Assembly (NCBI RefSeq): GCF_963855985.1
Contig: NC_087099.1
Coordinates: forward strand, 11,314,001-11,378,000
Length of the DNA: 64,000 bases
Direction of reading: 5' to 3'
DNA from: Ostrinia nubilalis
Taxonomy: Eukaryota; Arthropoda; Insecta; Lepidoptera; Crambidae
This document shows, in pieces, positions 25,635-36,999 of the stretch; position 1 is the stretch's first letter, and each line of letters starts with the position of its first letter. The translations under genes were made by a program, and so were the position numbers. The notes below the pieces were generated by a model. The model was given only the letters and a program-made list of their open reading frames with translations, had not been told where the DNA came from and made no database searches.

Positions 25635-27368
25635 ACCCTCAACTATTAACCCTCCTCGCGGGCTCCGATCGGGCCGTTTTACTGCGCACTAAATATTCTC
25701 CCGGCGACAATTGCGATTATGAAAAGTGCACCGTTATTTATATCCGAGGCCGTTTATTTTTTGTCGCCCCTTTCAAGGGCAATTAAATACCCAGTCTTAA
25801 GCGCTTTGCATATTCCGAGGACGCCGCTAATAAAGATAGTAAAGGTCGCGGAGCCATAAAGTGCCGTGGAAATATGGGCGGTTTAAATTGTGCCTAGTAC
25901 GGTTAGGTGCATTTTTCAGGAGAAAGAATTATTGTCGTCATCATATCATCACTTTAGTCAACAGAAGTTACTGTCGAAGGTGCTCATCTCCGAGCACGAT
26001 TTCCAACTTTTTTCAGCCACTGGCAGCTTTCTTCTTTAGAAGGAGAAGAGATTATAGAAAGCAAAATTTGATGTGCCTTTGTTATTCTTAATGATCGCTT
26101 GATAGTCTTAGCACTACGAAACAAATTAAATAAAGTGAAATAAAGCACTTGAGTAGGTATATTTTATAAATTGCTGTTATTGAAATTGAAATTGAAAAAA
26201 AATATTATCAGACCGGGGTCCATAATCGTGTTAGTAACAATTGTTATGAAACATTTATATAAATTAAACTTTAAATCTAATAATAAAACTGAGGTTAAAT
26301 AGTTCGTACATATTTACACTTTTTACACTACCAACTTCATAGGTGCCACACAATTCCAAACACCCTAATGATGAAGCAATTACTATAATCGTCCGATTCC
26401 ATTCGAATCCAATTTTCAACTGAATCTATCAACGTAATGGTAAACTTTGGAATGAACTAACAAAATATTGATTTCGTGGAAACATAACGTCGCAAAACGA
26501 TTAGGAAAACGGAACTTTTTAATGCGGGATTAATGAAATTTCGTTGACGAAATCGAACGGGGGCCCCCGGGAGCGGCTGTCAAAGTGCCGCAACTCGCGT
26601 CGGGACGCGCGACAAGTTTTAATAACTTGTATCAGCCAAATGGATTTGGGGACGACTACGGAGACGGTACGCAACTTCGCCATTAATTAAATACAGACGG
26701 TTACACGTATACTCGACCCTTGATTTTGATGCGGTAATGTAAATAAAACTGCAAGTGAGCTGTTCCGTATGTTAGAATAATATTAACGAATATGCATGCA
26801 TGCAGACTATCTACCTCTCTACTCAATTTTCTTTCATATTTGTGGAAAACTAAACTAAATTTTAGGAAAAACAGTTCGTCTCCTTTACCATTAATCAACT
26901 CGAACCATCTGACAATACCCACATCTGACTTTATCGAAACCGTGAAAAAAAACACGCTGAAATTCGCAACATTATTTTCGACATGTTAAACCGTCAAGGA
27001 AGATCCGATGCATAATGGGAACATCAGGCCTTCATCAAGCCCCGATAAGGCGATCTCAAGTCACTTCCTGATACGCCACCCCCGCTGTATCTCCGCTCCG
27101 AAACGAAATTGAACCGTCTTAGATCTGTCTGCCGGTAATCCGCGCTTATAATTGATGCGACAATGTCAAACAGACCCCTGATACAGCTAATCGGAAAAAT
27201 ACAAATCCGCCGCAACATGATCGATGGCTCACTACTGAACACTCCACTGCAAATTGATAAACAACGCGCTGTGATTTGTTTTGACAGTACGAAAATTAAA
27301 CTCTTGAATAAGACTTTTTGTTATTAATTTAATTTTGAATTCGAAACAATTCCACGTGTAATCGCATG

Positions 27369-27415
27369 TTGGGGCGCTCTACAAGCTATTGGGTATAGCT
27401 TGTAGAGCGCCCCAA
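27369..27415. repeat. Perfect 21-bp stem hairpin, 5-nt loop
   Basis: The left arm 27369-27389 and right arm 27395-27415 are exact reverse complements around the loop TGGGT. The stem is GC-rich (core GGGGCGCTCTACAAGC) in AT-rich surroundings. It is shorter than an ordinary microRNA precursor. It could be a structured RNA, a protein-binding inverted repeat or a tiny mobile-element relic; nothing visible decides between them. Confidence 0.8.
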
Positions 27416-28411
27416 ACGACATTGTTACCCGCAAAAAATTGCGGAAAAATTTACTCTTTTTCGTCGTTGAAATATTGAATTTTTACATTTATGCCTTTCA
27501 CACCTCATAACGTAATATTTTTCAGGGAAAACTCTCACCCTTCGGTAACTTTTCCGTTGCAGCAACATTCAAAATAAATGTTTGGTGCTTTATCAAGCCG
27601 CAGTCATGTGCCACGTGCCGCTCCGCACTAGGTTTATTGTAAAAGTTATCCTCGCTGGGAATGTTGCTCGTAATGTTATCTGAGTAGACATTTCATACAT
27701 GTGGTTCGCGACTTTCGTGAGTGAATCTGAGATGAGTTCCGATTTTAGACGAAACACTGTCTTGATATCTCTCTCAGATATTACCCTGCTTAGGATTTAC
27801 TGGTATTTTCTTGTTTTGTCGGTAAATGGAGTTGGCGGTTGACGGTTAACAAACGCCCTCGGATGCCATATGCCTCTCCGGTCGGTAATGCGACCGCGGC
27901 ATTTAGTCGGGGGGCATCGAACGTTCTCTAATGGCATCCGACCGCCAACTGGCCACCACATTAATCCTTTACAGGCTCTTGATTAATTATTTAAAGTTGC
28001 CCCAAGGGCTCGTACGTATCCTCCGCAAATTGTTTACCACTTGTGTTGTCGACGAATTAGTTGTATTACGAAGGCTTTACATTGTGCTCAGTGTTGTAGG
28101 ATTGATTTTCTCTGGGAAACTTTGGGTTTCGTGATCCGTAAAGGTCAAAGCGAAACCATGAGAAACCAACCAACCCTAGGGAATCTAGAGACAAGACACG
28201 GATAATGCTGACCTAAATAAGACCAACGTTTCGCTCTGTTCCTCTTTCCCCACATCTATAACACCATTTGCCACCAAGTAGATATCAGAAACACAGTAAC
28301 AAGCAAAGCTAAACGGTTAATAGAATCCTGGCTTTTAGATTTGGACTATGATCAAACAGAAGAAATCATAAACGCGTCATACTAACTAATAATCTAACAC
28401 ACATTATTCAT

Positions 28412-28446
28412 ACACACACACACACACACATACACACACATACACG
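28412..28446. repeat. CA microsatellite
   Basis: A run of about ten CA dinucleotides, followed by ACACAT variants. Confidence 0.85.
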
Positions 28447-30032
28447 TTCGTTCGTTATTCTTACTACCATGTTGTATTTTATAATTACAATTAAATAATA
28501 ATACAATTTCTATCCTATTGTTAGTAGATTTTCTGAAACCAAAGTTATGTTATGTTATTATTACTATTTTAACTTGATTTATATAAACTATATATTTAAC
28601 ACATTAAAAGCCTATAACTAGTTTTAACACGTCCGTCCTGATGTCAATACAATTGGCCGCTGCGATAGAAGCTTTCTAGCTTAGTGCAGAGACCGCCAGA
28701 ATAAATTGTACATGTGACATCTTTGAGAAATAAATACTTTTTTACTTACCTACTTTACTTACTTATTTTATTTTGCTAATTATGTGTGCCTTGTGTTACT
28801 TATAAATTATATGTATTTCATAAAATAATATGTGCTGTTCTTAAACGAAGGTAGGTACTTATTTGATGATATCAATCAAAACTCAACGAACTTACAATGT
28901 AAATTAAAATTATGGGAACACCAAAAAACGTTGGCTATTAAACCGACAGCATCTCAATTGAATAAAACAAATGGGGGCTGTGATATCATCAAATTATGTG
29001 CGGACAAGGTGACTCTCGACTGGAGCTGCAAGTGACCCTAATCCGCAGTAAATCTTGGGTCCGAGGGTAGAGCGGACATAACTCGGCAATCATTTGTTAC
29101 CTACATCATGTTTAGATGTTAACAGGGGATTTAAACTTCAGATTGTTTATGACGCTGTTTCTTTATTGGAGGTCGTTTAGGTAGAACGATTCACGCATGT
29201 TTTCTTGAATGTTTTTTCTGCATTCGTTGTTGGGCAAGCTTTATTTTTCTAATAATCTAATTATTGTTACTGTCATTTAAACAAAGAACAATAAATTCTT
29301 GATTTGCATTTAAGGTGCTTTTAAACTAAACATTTTCATTAACATATTAAAAAGAAACTAAGCTGTGCTTAAAAGCTCATCAATGTTTGCTTTTTTACCC
29401 GCTTTTTTGGGTTAGTCCCAACGGCCCCGGTGGATCTGCCCCGTCAACGGGGCGGATGGGAAAAAGTGTTTCAACGACCCCGGTAGTCATAGTCTTAGCG
29501 TTCAACGGGGTGGATGGAACACATCAAGTGTCAACCACCCCGGTATATCGTTTAACGGGGCGGATGGATCAAATCAAGTTTCAACCACCCCGGTATTTCA
29601 CAAAATGTGAAAGATGACACAGATCTAAAAGGTTCCACCTCGGTATTGCATACCGAAAATAAAACCTGTTAATAAAATAAAAAAATAATATGTAAATAAT
29701 AATCAGTTTTATTTAACAGTCACTGTTTAAAAAATCTTCAGCATAAAAGTAAGTTTAACTGTCACAAAATATTATGGTCATAAACATAAAGATTACTTTT
29801 AGAATCACAGATGCACAATTGCATTAATCAGTCAATATTAATAGCACTCTAATAGTCTAATGTGATAAAAAGTAACTCTAAAACTCCTAGTCAACTCACT
29901 CTAATAATAACAAGGAAATCTAAAATTGTTACAAAATATGATTATTATTTAAGAATCACAGATACGTAGTTAAATTAATCAGTCGTTGATTAACAATAGT
30001 ACTTATACTACTACTTAAATAAATCATTAATA

Positions 30033-30414
30033 AGACTCCTGTAAACGATTACACTGCTGAGATGCTGACAGATTTTCTACTTGTTTTGAAATCACTTCAT
30101 AGTAGGAGGCGTCGCTGAGCAGTGTGTTTAACAACTCTATGATATTCGGTTGCTTTTTTTAATTGTTTTATTAAGCTTTTTGTGCCATGCCTCAAGCATA
30201 TAAGTATTCCGGTGTCTCTCTCCGAATACGCACCAGATTGGAATAAACTCGTCTCGTAACCACTGACTGAGCATATATTTGCGGAAAAGCTACAGCAACC
30301 GAATATCATAGAGTTGTTAAACACACTGCTCAGCGACGCCTCCTATTATGAAGTGATTTCAAAACATGTAGAAATCTGTCAGCATCTCAGCAGTGTAATG
30401 GTTTACAGGAGTCT
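30033..30414. repeat. Long palindrome inside the foldback element
   Basis: The left arm (about 30033-30150) and right arm (about 30295-30414) are near-perfect inverted copies of about 118 bp separated by about 145 bp. Matching landmarks are GAGGCGTCGCTGAGCAGTG on the left and its complement on the right. It lies just left of the Helitron and is non-coding. Confidence 0.8.
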
Positions 30415-30437
30415 TTATTTACTTTGGCACGACTTTA

Positions 30438-31204
30438 TCTATATATATGTTACGGCTAAAGATAGGTGTGAACATAAACTTAAGATTAGCCGGCTAAACT
30501 TAAGTGTAACCGCAGACCCCTGGCTAAAAATGTAGAAGGAAATGGAAAAGGAAACAATGTAATAATGTTTACTATTTTGGCACGAAAACTTAATTAAGAA
30601 ATAATCACTTTCATTACACATACTTTTATGTACCTATGTAGGTATTCAAAATTACAATTATTACAATAACAAAATATTAATTACTTAAAACAATATCTAC
30701 CTAATCATTAAAATAAAATAATAAGGAACCATTTGGTCATTACAGAATCTTCTGTAGGTATTTAAAATTACAAAATAAAACTGCGCGCGCGTTGTCTCCC
30801 CACCGCCCCCTCAAGCCCTCCGCCGGCCTGGCGCGCCCATCGAATACATTTTTAGCCGTTTCGTTTTGGCTAATGTGCACATTAGCCGGCTAAAGATGGA
30901 ATATCACGACGCAAACTAACATGTTATCGAACTTTAGCTGCTTCTCGAAGATAAACTTAAGTTTAGCCGGCTAATCTTAAGTTTATGTTCACAACTATCT
31001 TTAGCCGTAACATATATAAAAGAAAGTCGTGTTAGTTGCTCCACTTATAACTCAAGAACGGCTGAACCGATTTAGCTGAAAATTGTCAGGGAGGTAGTTT
31101 AGAGCCAGGAGAAGGACATAGGATACTTTTTATCCCGTTCGAAATAAAAAAAGTCTGCTTATTTATTGCCATTAAGGCGGAACAAAGTTCGCCGGGTCAG
31201 CTAG
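30438..31204 (+). mobile_element. Helitron (non-autonomous), interrupted
   Basis: Starts TCTATATATA after an A and ends GGGTCAGCTAG before a T, matching the TC..CTAG ends and A/T insertion habit of Helitrons. The 3' portion (about 31012-31204: AAGAAAGTCGTG, GGACATAGGATACTTTTTAT, TTCGCCGGGTCAGCTAG) is a common lepidopteran Helitron tail. The expected body is broken near its left end by the inverted-repeat element at 30449-31011. No Rep/helicase gene is present. Confidence 0.75.
30449..31011. mobile_element. Inverted-repeat element nested in the Helitron
   Basis: The terminal repeats are about 56 bp with one visible mismatch. They begin GTTACGGCTAAAGATAG and include the 12-bp palindrome TTAGCCGGCTAA, which occurs a third time near 30887. 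TA-rich flanks on both sides (ATATATAT and ATATATA) may be a target duplication but the low complexity prevents certainty. The interior has a GC-rich patch at 30781-30850. Non-coding. Confidence 0.75.
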
Positions 31205-32668
31205 TTATAGAAAAAACAAAGGAATTTTTGAATGACCAAATGACAGTAAGACATTTTCTAAAAAGTTTACGATAGTTATTAATTGATTAACCAATGAATA
31301 CCGATGAAAGTACGAATATTAGATTATAGAAGTAATAATCATATTTTTTTACAATTATATTTTGTGTCAATTTTACAAATTATTCTTTTGTTGTTAATGA
31401 TTTATTTAATAAGATAACAGTTTAAGCACTAGTGTTAATCAACAACTGGTTAATGTAAGTAACTACGTCTCTGTGATTCTAAAGTAATAATTATTATATT
31501 CTGTAATAATTTGAGATTTTTTTTGTTGTTATTATTTGTTAGTAATAGTAGTTTAAGAGTTACTTTTAATTACATTAAAGTGTTTATTGACTGATTAATG
31601 TTATTGCGCGTCTGTGATTCTAAAACTAATAATCTTAATTTGTTACCGTAATATTTTATGTCAGTTTTAGAATACTTTTTTTCGTTATTAATGATTTATT
31701 TAAGTAGTAGTTTAAGTACTATATTATTGTTAATCAACACCTGTTAATGTAACTACGTATCTGTGATTCTTAAATAATAATTATATTTTGTAAAAATTTT
31801 AGATTTCCTTGTTATTATTTGTTAGTGAGGAGTTTTAGAGTTACTTTTTATCACATTAGACTATTAGATTGCTATTAATATTGACTGATTAATGCAATTA
31901 CGCATCTGTGATTCTAAAAGTAATCTTTAAGTTTACGACCATAATACTTTGTGACAGTTAAACTTACTTTTATTGTTAATCAACAACTGATTAATGTCAC
32001 TAACTACGTATCTATAATTCTTAAATAATAATAATATTTTGTAACAATTTTAGAGTTAGGTACTTTTTATTACATTAGACTAATAGAGTGCTATTAATAT
32101 TGACTGATTAATGCAATTACTCATCTGTGATTCTAAAAGTAATCTTTAAGTTTATGACCATAATATTTTATGACAATTAAACTTACTTTTATGCTGAAGA
32201 TTTTTTAAACAGTGACTGTTAAATAAAACTGATTATTATTTAATTTTTTTATTTTATTTCATTAACAGGTTTTATTTTCGGTATGCAATACCGAGGTGGA
32301 ACCTTTTAAATCTGAGTCATCCTTCACGTTTAGTGAAATACCGGGGTGGTTGAAACTTGATTTGATCCATCCGCCCCGTTAAACGATATACCGGGGTGGT
32401 TGACACTTGATGTGTTCCATCCACCCCGTTAAACGCTCAGACTATGACGACCGGGGTCGTTGAAACACTTTTTCCCATCCCACCCCGTTGACGGGGCAGA
32501 TCCACCGGGGCCGTTGGGACTAACCCGCTTTTTTCACAAGTAGCTAAAATACAATAAACTCAACTGTGATTCTGTAATTTTAAGCATGATTTTAACGCAT
32601 AAGTATATTCCATATTTCATTCATTTCAATCAATAATCACCAATTAAGCAAACTGCAAACGGTGACCT

Positions 32669-32714
32669 AAAATTAGACCTGTGACTTCATTAGTGAAGTC
32701 ACAGGTCTAATTTT
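32669..32714. repeat. Perfect 21-bp stem hairpin, 4-nt loop, T-run after it
   Basis: The arms 32669-32689 and 32694-32714 are exact complements around TTAG. The core is AGACCTGTGACTTCA. The right arm runs into a stretch of seven Ts (to 32717). It lies about 135 bp right of the foldback element. Function is unknown. Confidence 0.8.
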
Positions 32715-33117
32715 TTTAAATGTAGCAGTCAAAGCTATTTTCCACATCCCTATTTCAACACCTATACCTACTTCATATTCTACTCCAAACAGTAGGTAGG
32801 TTACAACAACGCACAGCGTGCTCAGTGACGCGAACATTCGCGATAATGTGCACATTATACAGAGCTCTCCAGCGCGCATAATCGCGGCGAATTTGCGGCA
32901 AAAACTTACCGCCGACTTGCATCTTTGGGATATCCAAGTACAGGCAGTAACAGAAGTCATTCATAAACCAGAAATTAATTGTTGTTACACTATTAGAATA
33001 GCAATTTCTTTCTTTCCAATTATCTAAACTGGAAAGTCCTCACTGTCTCTACATAAAAGTAGTAGCCTAAATTTTTTTTAATATGTAAGCTGAATATAAT
33101 AATTCTGCGAATAGTTC

Positions 33118-33190
33118 ACCACAATAGTCCAGGGGAAGACGGGATTTGAACTACTGACCCTCGAATCAGTAGTCTGACACTGACTACGTT
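33118..33190 (-). mobile_element. Possible tRNA-derived SINE fragment
   Basis: Read on the minus strand, GTAGTTCAAATCCCGTC resembles a Pol III B box. No full A box or tail is evident, so this is a weak call. Confidence 0.3.
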
Positions 33191-33700
33191 ATGGGGTATT
33201 GTTTGTGACTATTTGTCGCCCCATTTTTAATTTCTATTCATAAGTGTCCAAATATGAATGAAACTCTCCGTGTGGTAAATACAACAGTCTGGTACAAAAT
33301 AATATTTGGTTAACATTTGTGTAAGGCAGCGTACAACCGGACAACTTACAGTTTGGCTGACCAAAGGCTATCGAATTCAGGGTTCAGTAAACTTATAATT
33401 TAGTTACATTGCTAATACTTGTATGCCTATAAAACATAACGTTATCGCGATAATATTTTATTGTTTGCCTAGCAGTAACAACTCTACTAAATCATGCTTG
33501 AATGTTAGTATGAAATTCTGCGTCTCATATTCAAGTTTCCATTTTTTATAATAGAAGCACGTCAACCTGTAGGTAAAGTGCATCTTTTGGAACTAAATTG
33601 TAGAGTCTGGCGACTGTACATAGCTTGTAGTGGGTCAATAGTAGAATGGGCACAGAAGGCAGGCCGACGCAGTCACGCGGAACTGAGGGCTCGCGCGGTT

Positions 33701-33755
33701 TGATTGACAGCTGCTCTTGTCCAATCGTAGAGAGCCGACGGGCCACGTCAATCAA
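33701..33755. promoter_or_regulatory. Cluster of Exd/Hox- and Hth-like sites upstream of the pb homeobox exon
   Basis: TGATTGACAG at 33701-33710 combines a PBC/Hox-type TGATTGAC with the Meis/Hth core TGACAG, and overlaps an E-box CAGCTG (33708-33713). The reverse-oriented GTCAATCA follows at 33747-33754, and a CCAAT lies between (33721). The sites sit in a GC-richer island in the intron about 610 bp before the homeobox exon. Family knowledge: Hox genes often carry intronic autoregulatory enhancers with such composite sites. Binding here is inference. Confidence 0.35.
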
Positions 33756-34364
33756 GCGCCACCACTGCCAACCCCACCACAACACCATTTTTAACACCAC
33801 CTTTATTCCATTACAATAGGGGTCACGAAAAACGCGCAAGTGTCATTGCGAATGCACACCGAAGCCGAATCATCACGCAAACGCGATCGCCCCATTATTC
33901 GCCGCCCTTTTGTAATTTGAATTTCGAATTCCAATTCGTATTTTGTGGTAAAATAAAAAGAACAACGTTTCTACACAATGGCGTCAAGGGCGGTGCTCTG
34001 ACATGCGATCAAGTTATTACATTAAAGGAAAGCTCACCCGCGGACCGCCTCGGCCCTGTTATTGAAAGCTTCCAGGAATAGTTAGCGGTCTATAAAATTA
34101 AAAGTAAAGTTATACACATACATATAGCCTTTTTAATTATGTATTGGTTGTAAGAAAGGTTTGAAAACATTTTATAATGATAATGCAATATTGTCAAATC
34201 TCGCGGTAGTTAGGTTAGGTACGAGTACCTACTCATTACCTATTCTATTCCATCATAACTTTATTATTCAAACTAAGCTCATCCGTACCTACTTTCACTA
34301 TTTCTTGACTCTACCATTAGGTAATCTGTGTACGAAATTAACTAATTATTTCTACTTGTTACAG

Positions 34365-36009
34365 AAAATGGCCTGCCTAGAAGACTCCGGACCGCCTACA
34401 CAAATACCCAATTGTTAGAATTGGAGAAGGAATTCCATTTCAACAAGTACCTGTGCCGACCCCGAAGAATAGAAATAGCAGCGTCCCTTGACCTTACTGA
34501 AAGACAGGTACGGATTTTTCGATTAGTTTGCTTTCGCAATTGTTCAATTAGGTTACTGAAACAAATATAGACTAAAGCCATCTTGCTGATTGTCCTTTAT
34601 CTTTTTTGCAGGTGAAGGTGTGGTTCCAAAACCGACGCATGAAGCACAAGAGGCAAACGCTGAGTAAGAGCGAAGACGGTGACGATAAGGACTCTACAAC
34701 ATCCGAAGGCGGAAAAAGTTCAAAAACAGGAATCGACAAGTTTTTAGACGACGATGGGCCCTTATCTGGTAAGAAGAGCTGTCAGGGCTGCGAACTGCCA
34801 CCGGGGGCGCTCTGCTCGCCGGCTGAAGAGCTTCCCGAGCTCGCCTCGAGGACGAGGAACAACAACACCCCTAGCGCCACCAACAACAACAGCTTCGCCA
34901 GTGACGGAGCCTCTAGTGTAGCCTCTTCCTCATCTCTCGACAAACTAGCCGAAGATGACTCAAGGGATGCCCATCCACCTGCATCTGTCATCCCCGCAGC
35001 TCCTAGGAATTTGGCTAAGCGGATCAAACAAGAATCTAGAAAACGATCACCTTCTCTAGACGCCACATGCAAGGTGTCGCCATCGTCTTCAAAAGACGGC
35101 CTCGGTCCCATAGCAGGGTTACCGGATGGTGCGAAATTTTCTTCAGTAAGTCTGACTCCGTCTTCGACACCTGGGACGCCTTCCAGCATGCACCCGAGTC
35201 CTCTCGGTCACTATCCACGACCCTCACCTCCGAACGCTCCACCGGGAGCGCCTCACCCACAAGCTGTGCCGAACGCCATGCCCCCATATGTTATAAGAGG
35301 CAACGCACCCCCGGGTCAATTCGTACCCCACCCCGACTTCCGTGTCGATTCGAAGCAGTTCGTTGGAAAACTAGCTCAATACCCGCAGGGTAGTAGAAAT
35401 TACGAGGGTTACGGCCCTGCCATACAGGGACCTGAGCAACACGCGTACGCACGGGGCCAGGCACACGCGAGACAGCAAGACGGGTCGCCTGCGAGGCCGG
35501 CTAACGGTCTAGGGTCAAGACAGACGTACCCTCATGAAATGTATCAAAACTACGGCTACCCGGCTTACAGTAAAGATCAAGTGGCGTACGGCCACCCCGG
35601 CTACGAGCAGGCGCAGGGTTACGGGGAGCACATGGGTTACCCGAACAGCCACTACGGTTACCACTACCACGACGGTCAACACGAACACGGACACAACTAC
35701 TACGGGAGTGAGGGTCAGAAGAGTGCTCACGGGAATGATTACGCAAAGAATGCTTACTATGATGCGAGCGCTTATGGGTCACAGCAGGGGGCAGCGGCGG
35801 CAGGGTACGCGGCGGGAGCGGCGGCGGCCGGGGCGGCGGGCGAGGCCTACGGGGGCACAGGGGACTGCGGCGACGGCTACGGCTCCTTCCAGCAGTTCTA
35901 CGAGGCCACGCACGCCACCCCCGCCGGTGACAACTCCAACTCCTCCTCGGATTTCCACTTCCTCAGCAACCTCGCCAACGACTTCGCCCCGGAGTACTAC
36001 ACCATTTGA
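34365..36009 (+). CDS. pb: Proboscipedia (Hox2) homeobox protein, 3' exons
   Basis: A Hox transcription factor of the pb/Hox2 group, which in insects patterns the mouthparts and acts in the nucleus. Two exons are visible, 34365-34507 and 34612-36009, joined across a 103-bp intron with AG and GT borders. The first begins in phase 1 and encodes homeodomain residues from [15 protein letters not shown] to the end of helix 2. The second begins [14 protein letters not shown], so Gln50 and Asn51 of the recognition helix are intact. The tail has the pb-specific [10 protein letters not shown] and [11 protein letters not shown] segments, then Pro-rich, Tyr/His/Gly-rich and Ala-rich stretches, ending PEYYTI at a TGA. 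About 512 residues are visible. The 5' exons with the YPWM hexapeptide are absent, so the gene is partial here; they probably lie left of the window. Identification is very secure. Confidence 0.96.
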
Positions 36010-36836
36010 GATAAGGACTTCGCCGAGCAGGCGAGTGATCTGTTCGCGTAACGCTTCTGCGCTCGCGCACGTTCGAAGTGTAGAGTTGAGGCGACACGGC
36101 TCGATTGAACTGTTTGTTTCCGCCAAAGGCAATGGAACGCAAACTGGGTATTCTCTTTGTATCGATATTAATTTAAAATGTTACAGTTAACTTACTTAGG
36201 GTATAATGTAATAAAATGTAAATATTATTATAGTTATTAATTTCAATTAAAATATTTTTACGAATACGTACACGACTTAAATTTAGGTGCTGATATCAGT
36301 CAATATTAGAAAGTAAATAGAAGATCCACAATCTTAAACTAGGACTACAAAAAGTTTCGAAATGTTATGAATTTAAATCTTGGGAGTGGTGATCCGTATT
36401 TGGTAACTTTATAACTTTAATCAATAACTATCACAATACAAATTGAGTCTATTTACAGTCTCGAAGCTATTTATTTGCCCTAAAAGAATAGCTTTCATTC
36501 CAGCTTAAATACTTTTAATGTACGTATTATTTATACTTAAAGCTGATATCATTGTAAATTTCTTATACCTACTAATATATTAAAATCTATCTTGTATCCA
36601 ACAACTTTTCACGTGTTCATGGTAAGAAATAATTGAATAAAAAATCAATTTGATTTACAACACTTATATAGAAATTGTTTACAAAGTTAAGGAATAGTCG
36701 TTGCCTTATTTAGTTAATATTGTTTTGTGACTATAAGACATATTGTAGATACATAATAATATAGTTTATAATAAGTCATTATATTGTAGATATCAGCGCT
36801 ATCATTTTGGCCTATTAAAAAAATAAATCATTTGGT
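36010..36836 (+). other. pb: pb 3' UTR with candidate poly(A) signals
   Basis: AT-rich DNA after the pb stop. AATAAA-type hexamers occur near 36209, 36636 and 36820. Which one is used cannot be decided from sequence. No further gene lies before prefoldin. Confidence 0.5.
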
Positions 36837-36902
36837 GTCACAAATTCTTGTCTCCTACTCTTTTCCTCTACCTATACGAGTACATTAAATAATCGATTAA
36901 GT

Positions 36903-36993
36903 GCCGATTTTTCAATCGTCAGATAACTTTTAACTGAAGAATAAGTTTGGCACATTGTCAGTTATAAGATATCTGACTATTGAAAAATCAGCC
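36903..36993. mobile_element. Tiny MITE with about 27-bp inverted ends
   Basis: The left end GCCGATTTTTCAATCGTCAG and the complement of the right end (GGCTGATTTTTCAATAGTCAG region) match with few differences. The whole unit is about 91 bp and non-coding. TAAG occurs near both sides but the duplication is not certain. Confidence 0.6.
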
Positions 36994-36999
36994 CTAAGT

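Larger units (their letters stand above)
25640..29400. other. Non-coding DNA, probable pb intron, with hairpin and GC-rich island
   Basis: No exon could be supported. A GC-rich patch at about 26535-26640 and a perfect 21-bp hairpin at 27369-27415 stand out. From about 28200 to 28720 the DNA resembles degraded repeat sequence and includes a CA-type microsatellite. Confidence 0.4.
29409..32526. mobile_element. 3.1-kb foldback element with nested insertions
   Basis: The outer ends are long inverted repeats, left from 29409 (GGGTTAGTCCCAACGG) and right ending 32526. Directly outside both ends lies the 8-bp sequence GCTTTTTT (29401-29408 and 32527-32534), a target duplication of hAT-like length. 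The first roughly 240 bp of each arm contain alternating modules, CAACGGGGYGGATG and CAACCACCCCGGT, in nearly identical order on both sides. Further in, AT-rich modules containing TCTGTGATTCT repeat about twice on the left and about six times on the right, so the arms are unequal. No transposase frame is visible. The centre holds a Helitron (30438-31204) and another long palindrome (30033-30414). Such arms could fold into a very long hairpin. Confidence 0.85.
32535..34364. other. pb intron 5' of the homeobox exon
   Basis: This is the intron segment immediately upstream of the first visible pb exon. It holds a 21-bp hairpin (32669-32714), a possible SINE relic (about 33118-33190), and a GC-richer stretch at about 33660-33900 with Exd/Hth-like sites. 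I searched it for an exon encoding the YPWM hexapeptide and found none. Confidence 0.5.

Noticed and set aside
35534..36190. Long open frame of 218 codons overlapping the pb tail in another frame, plus antisense frames at 34782-35189 and 35779-36132
   Set aside because: They follow from the GC-rich, repetitive codon composition of the pb C-terminal region; the products are Thr/Arg-rich or Val-rich runs without family resemblance.
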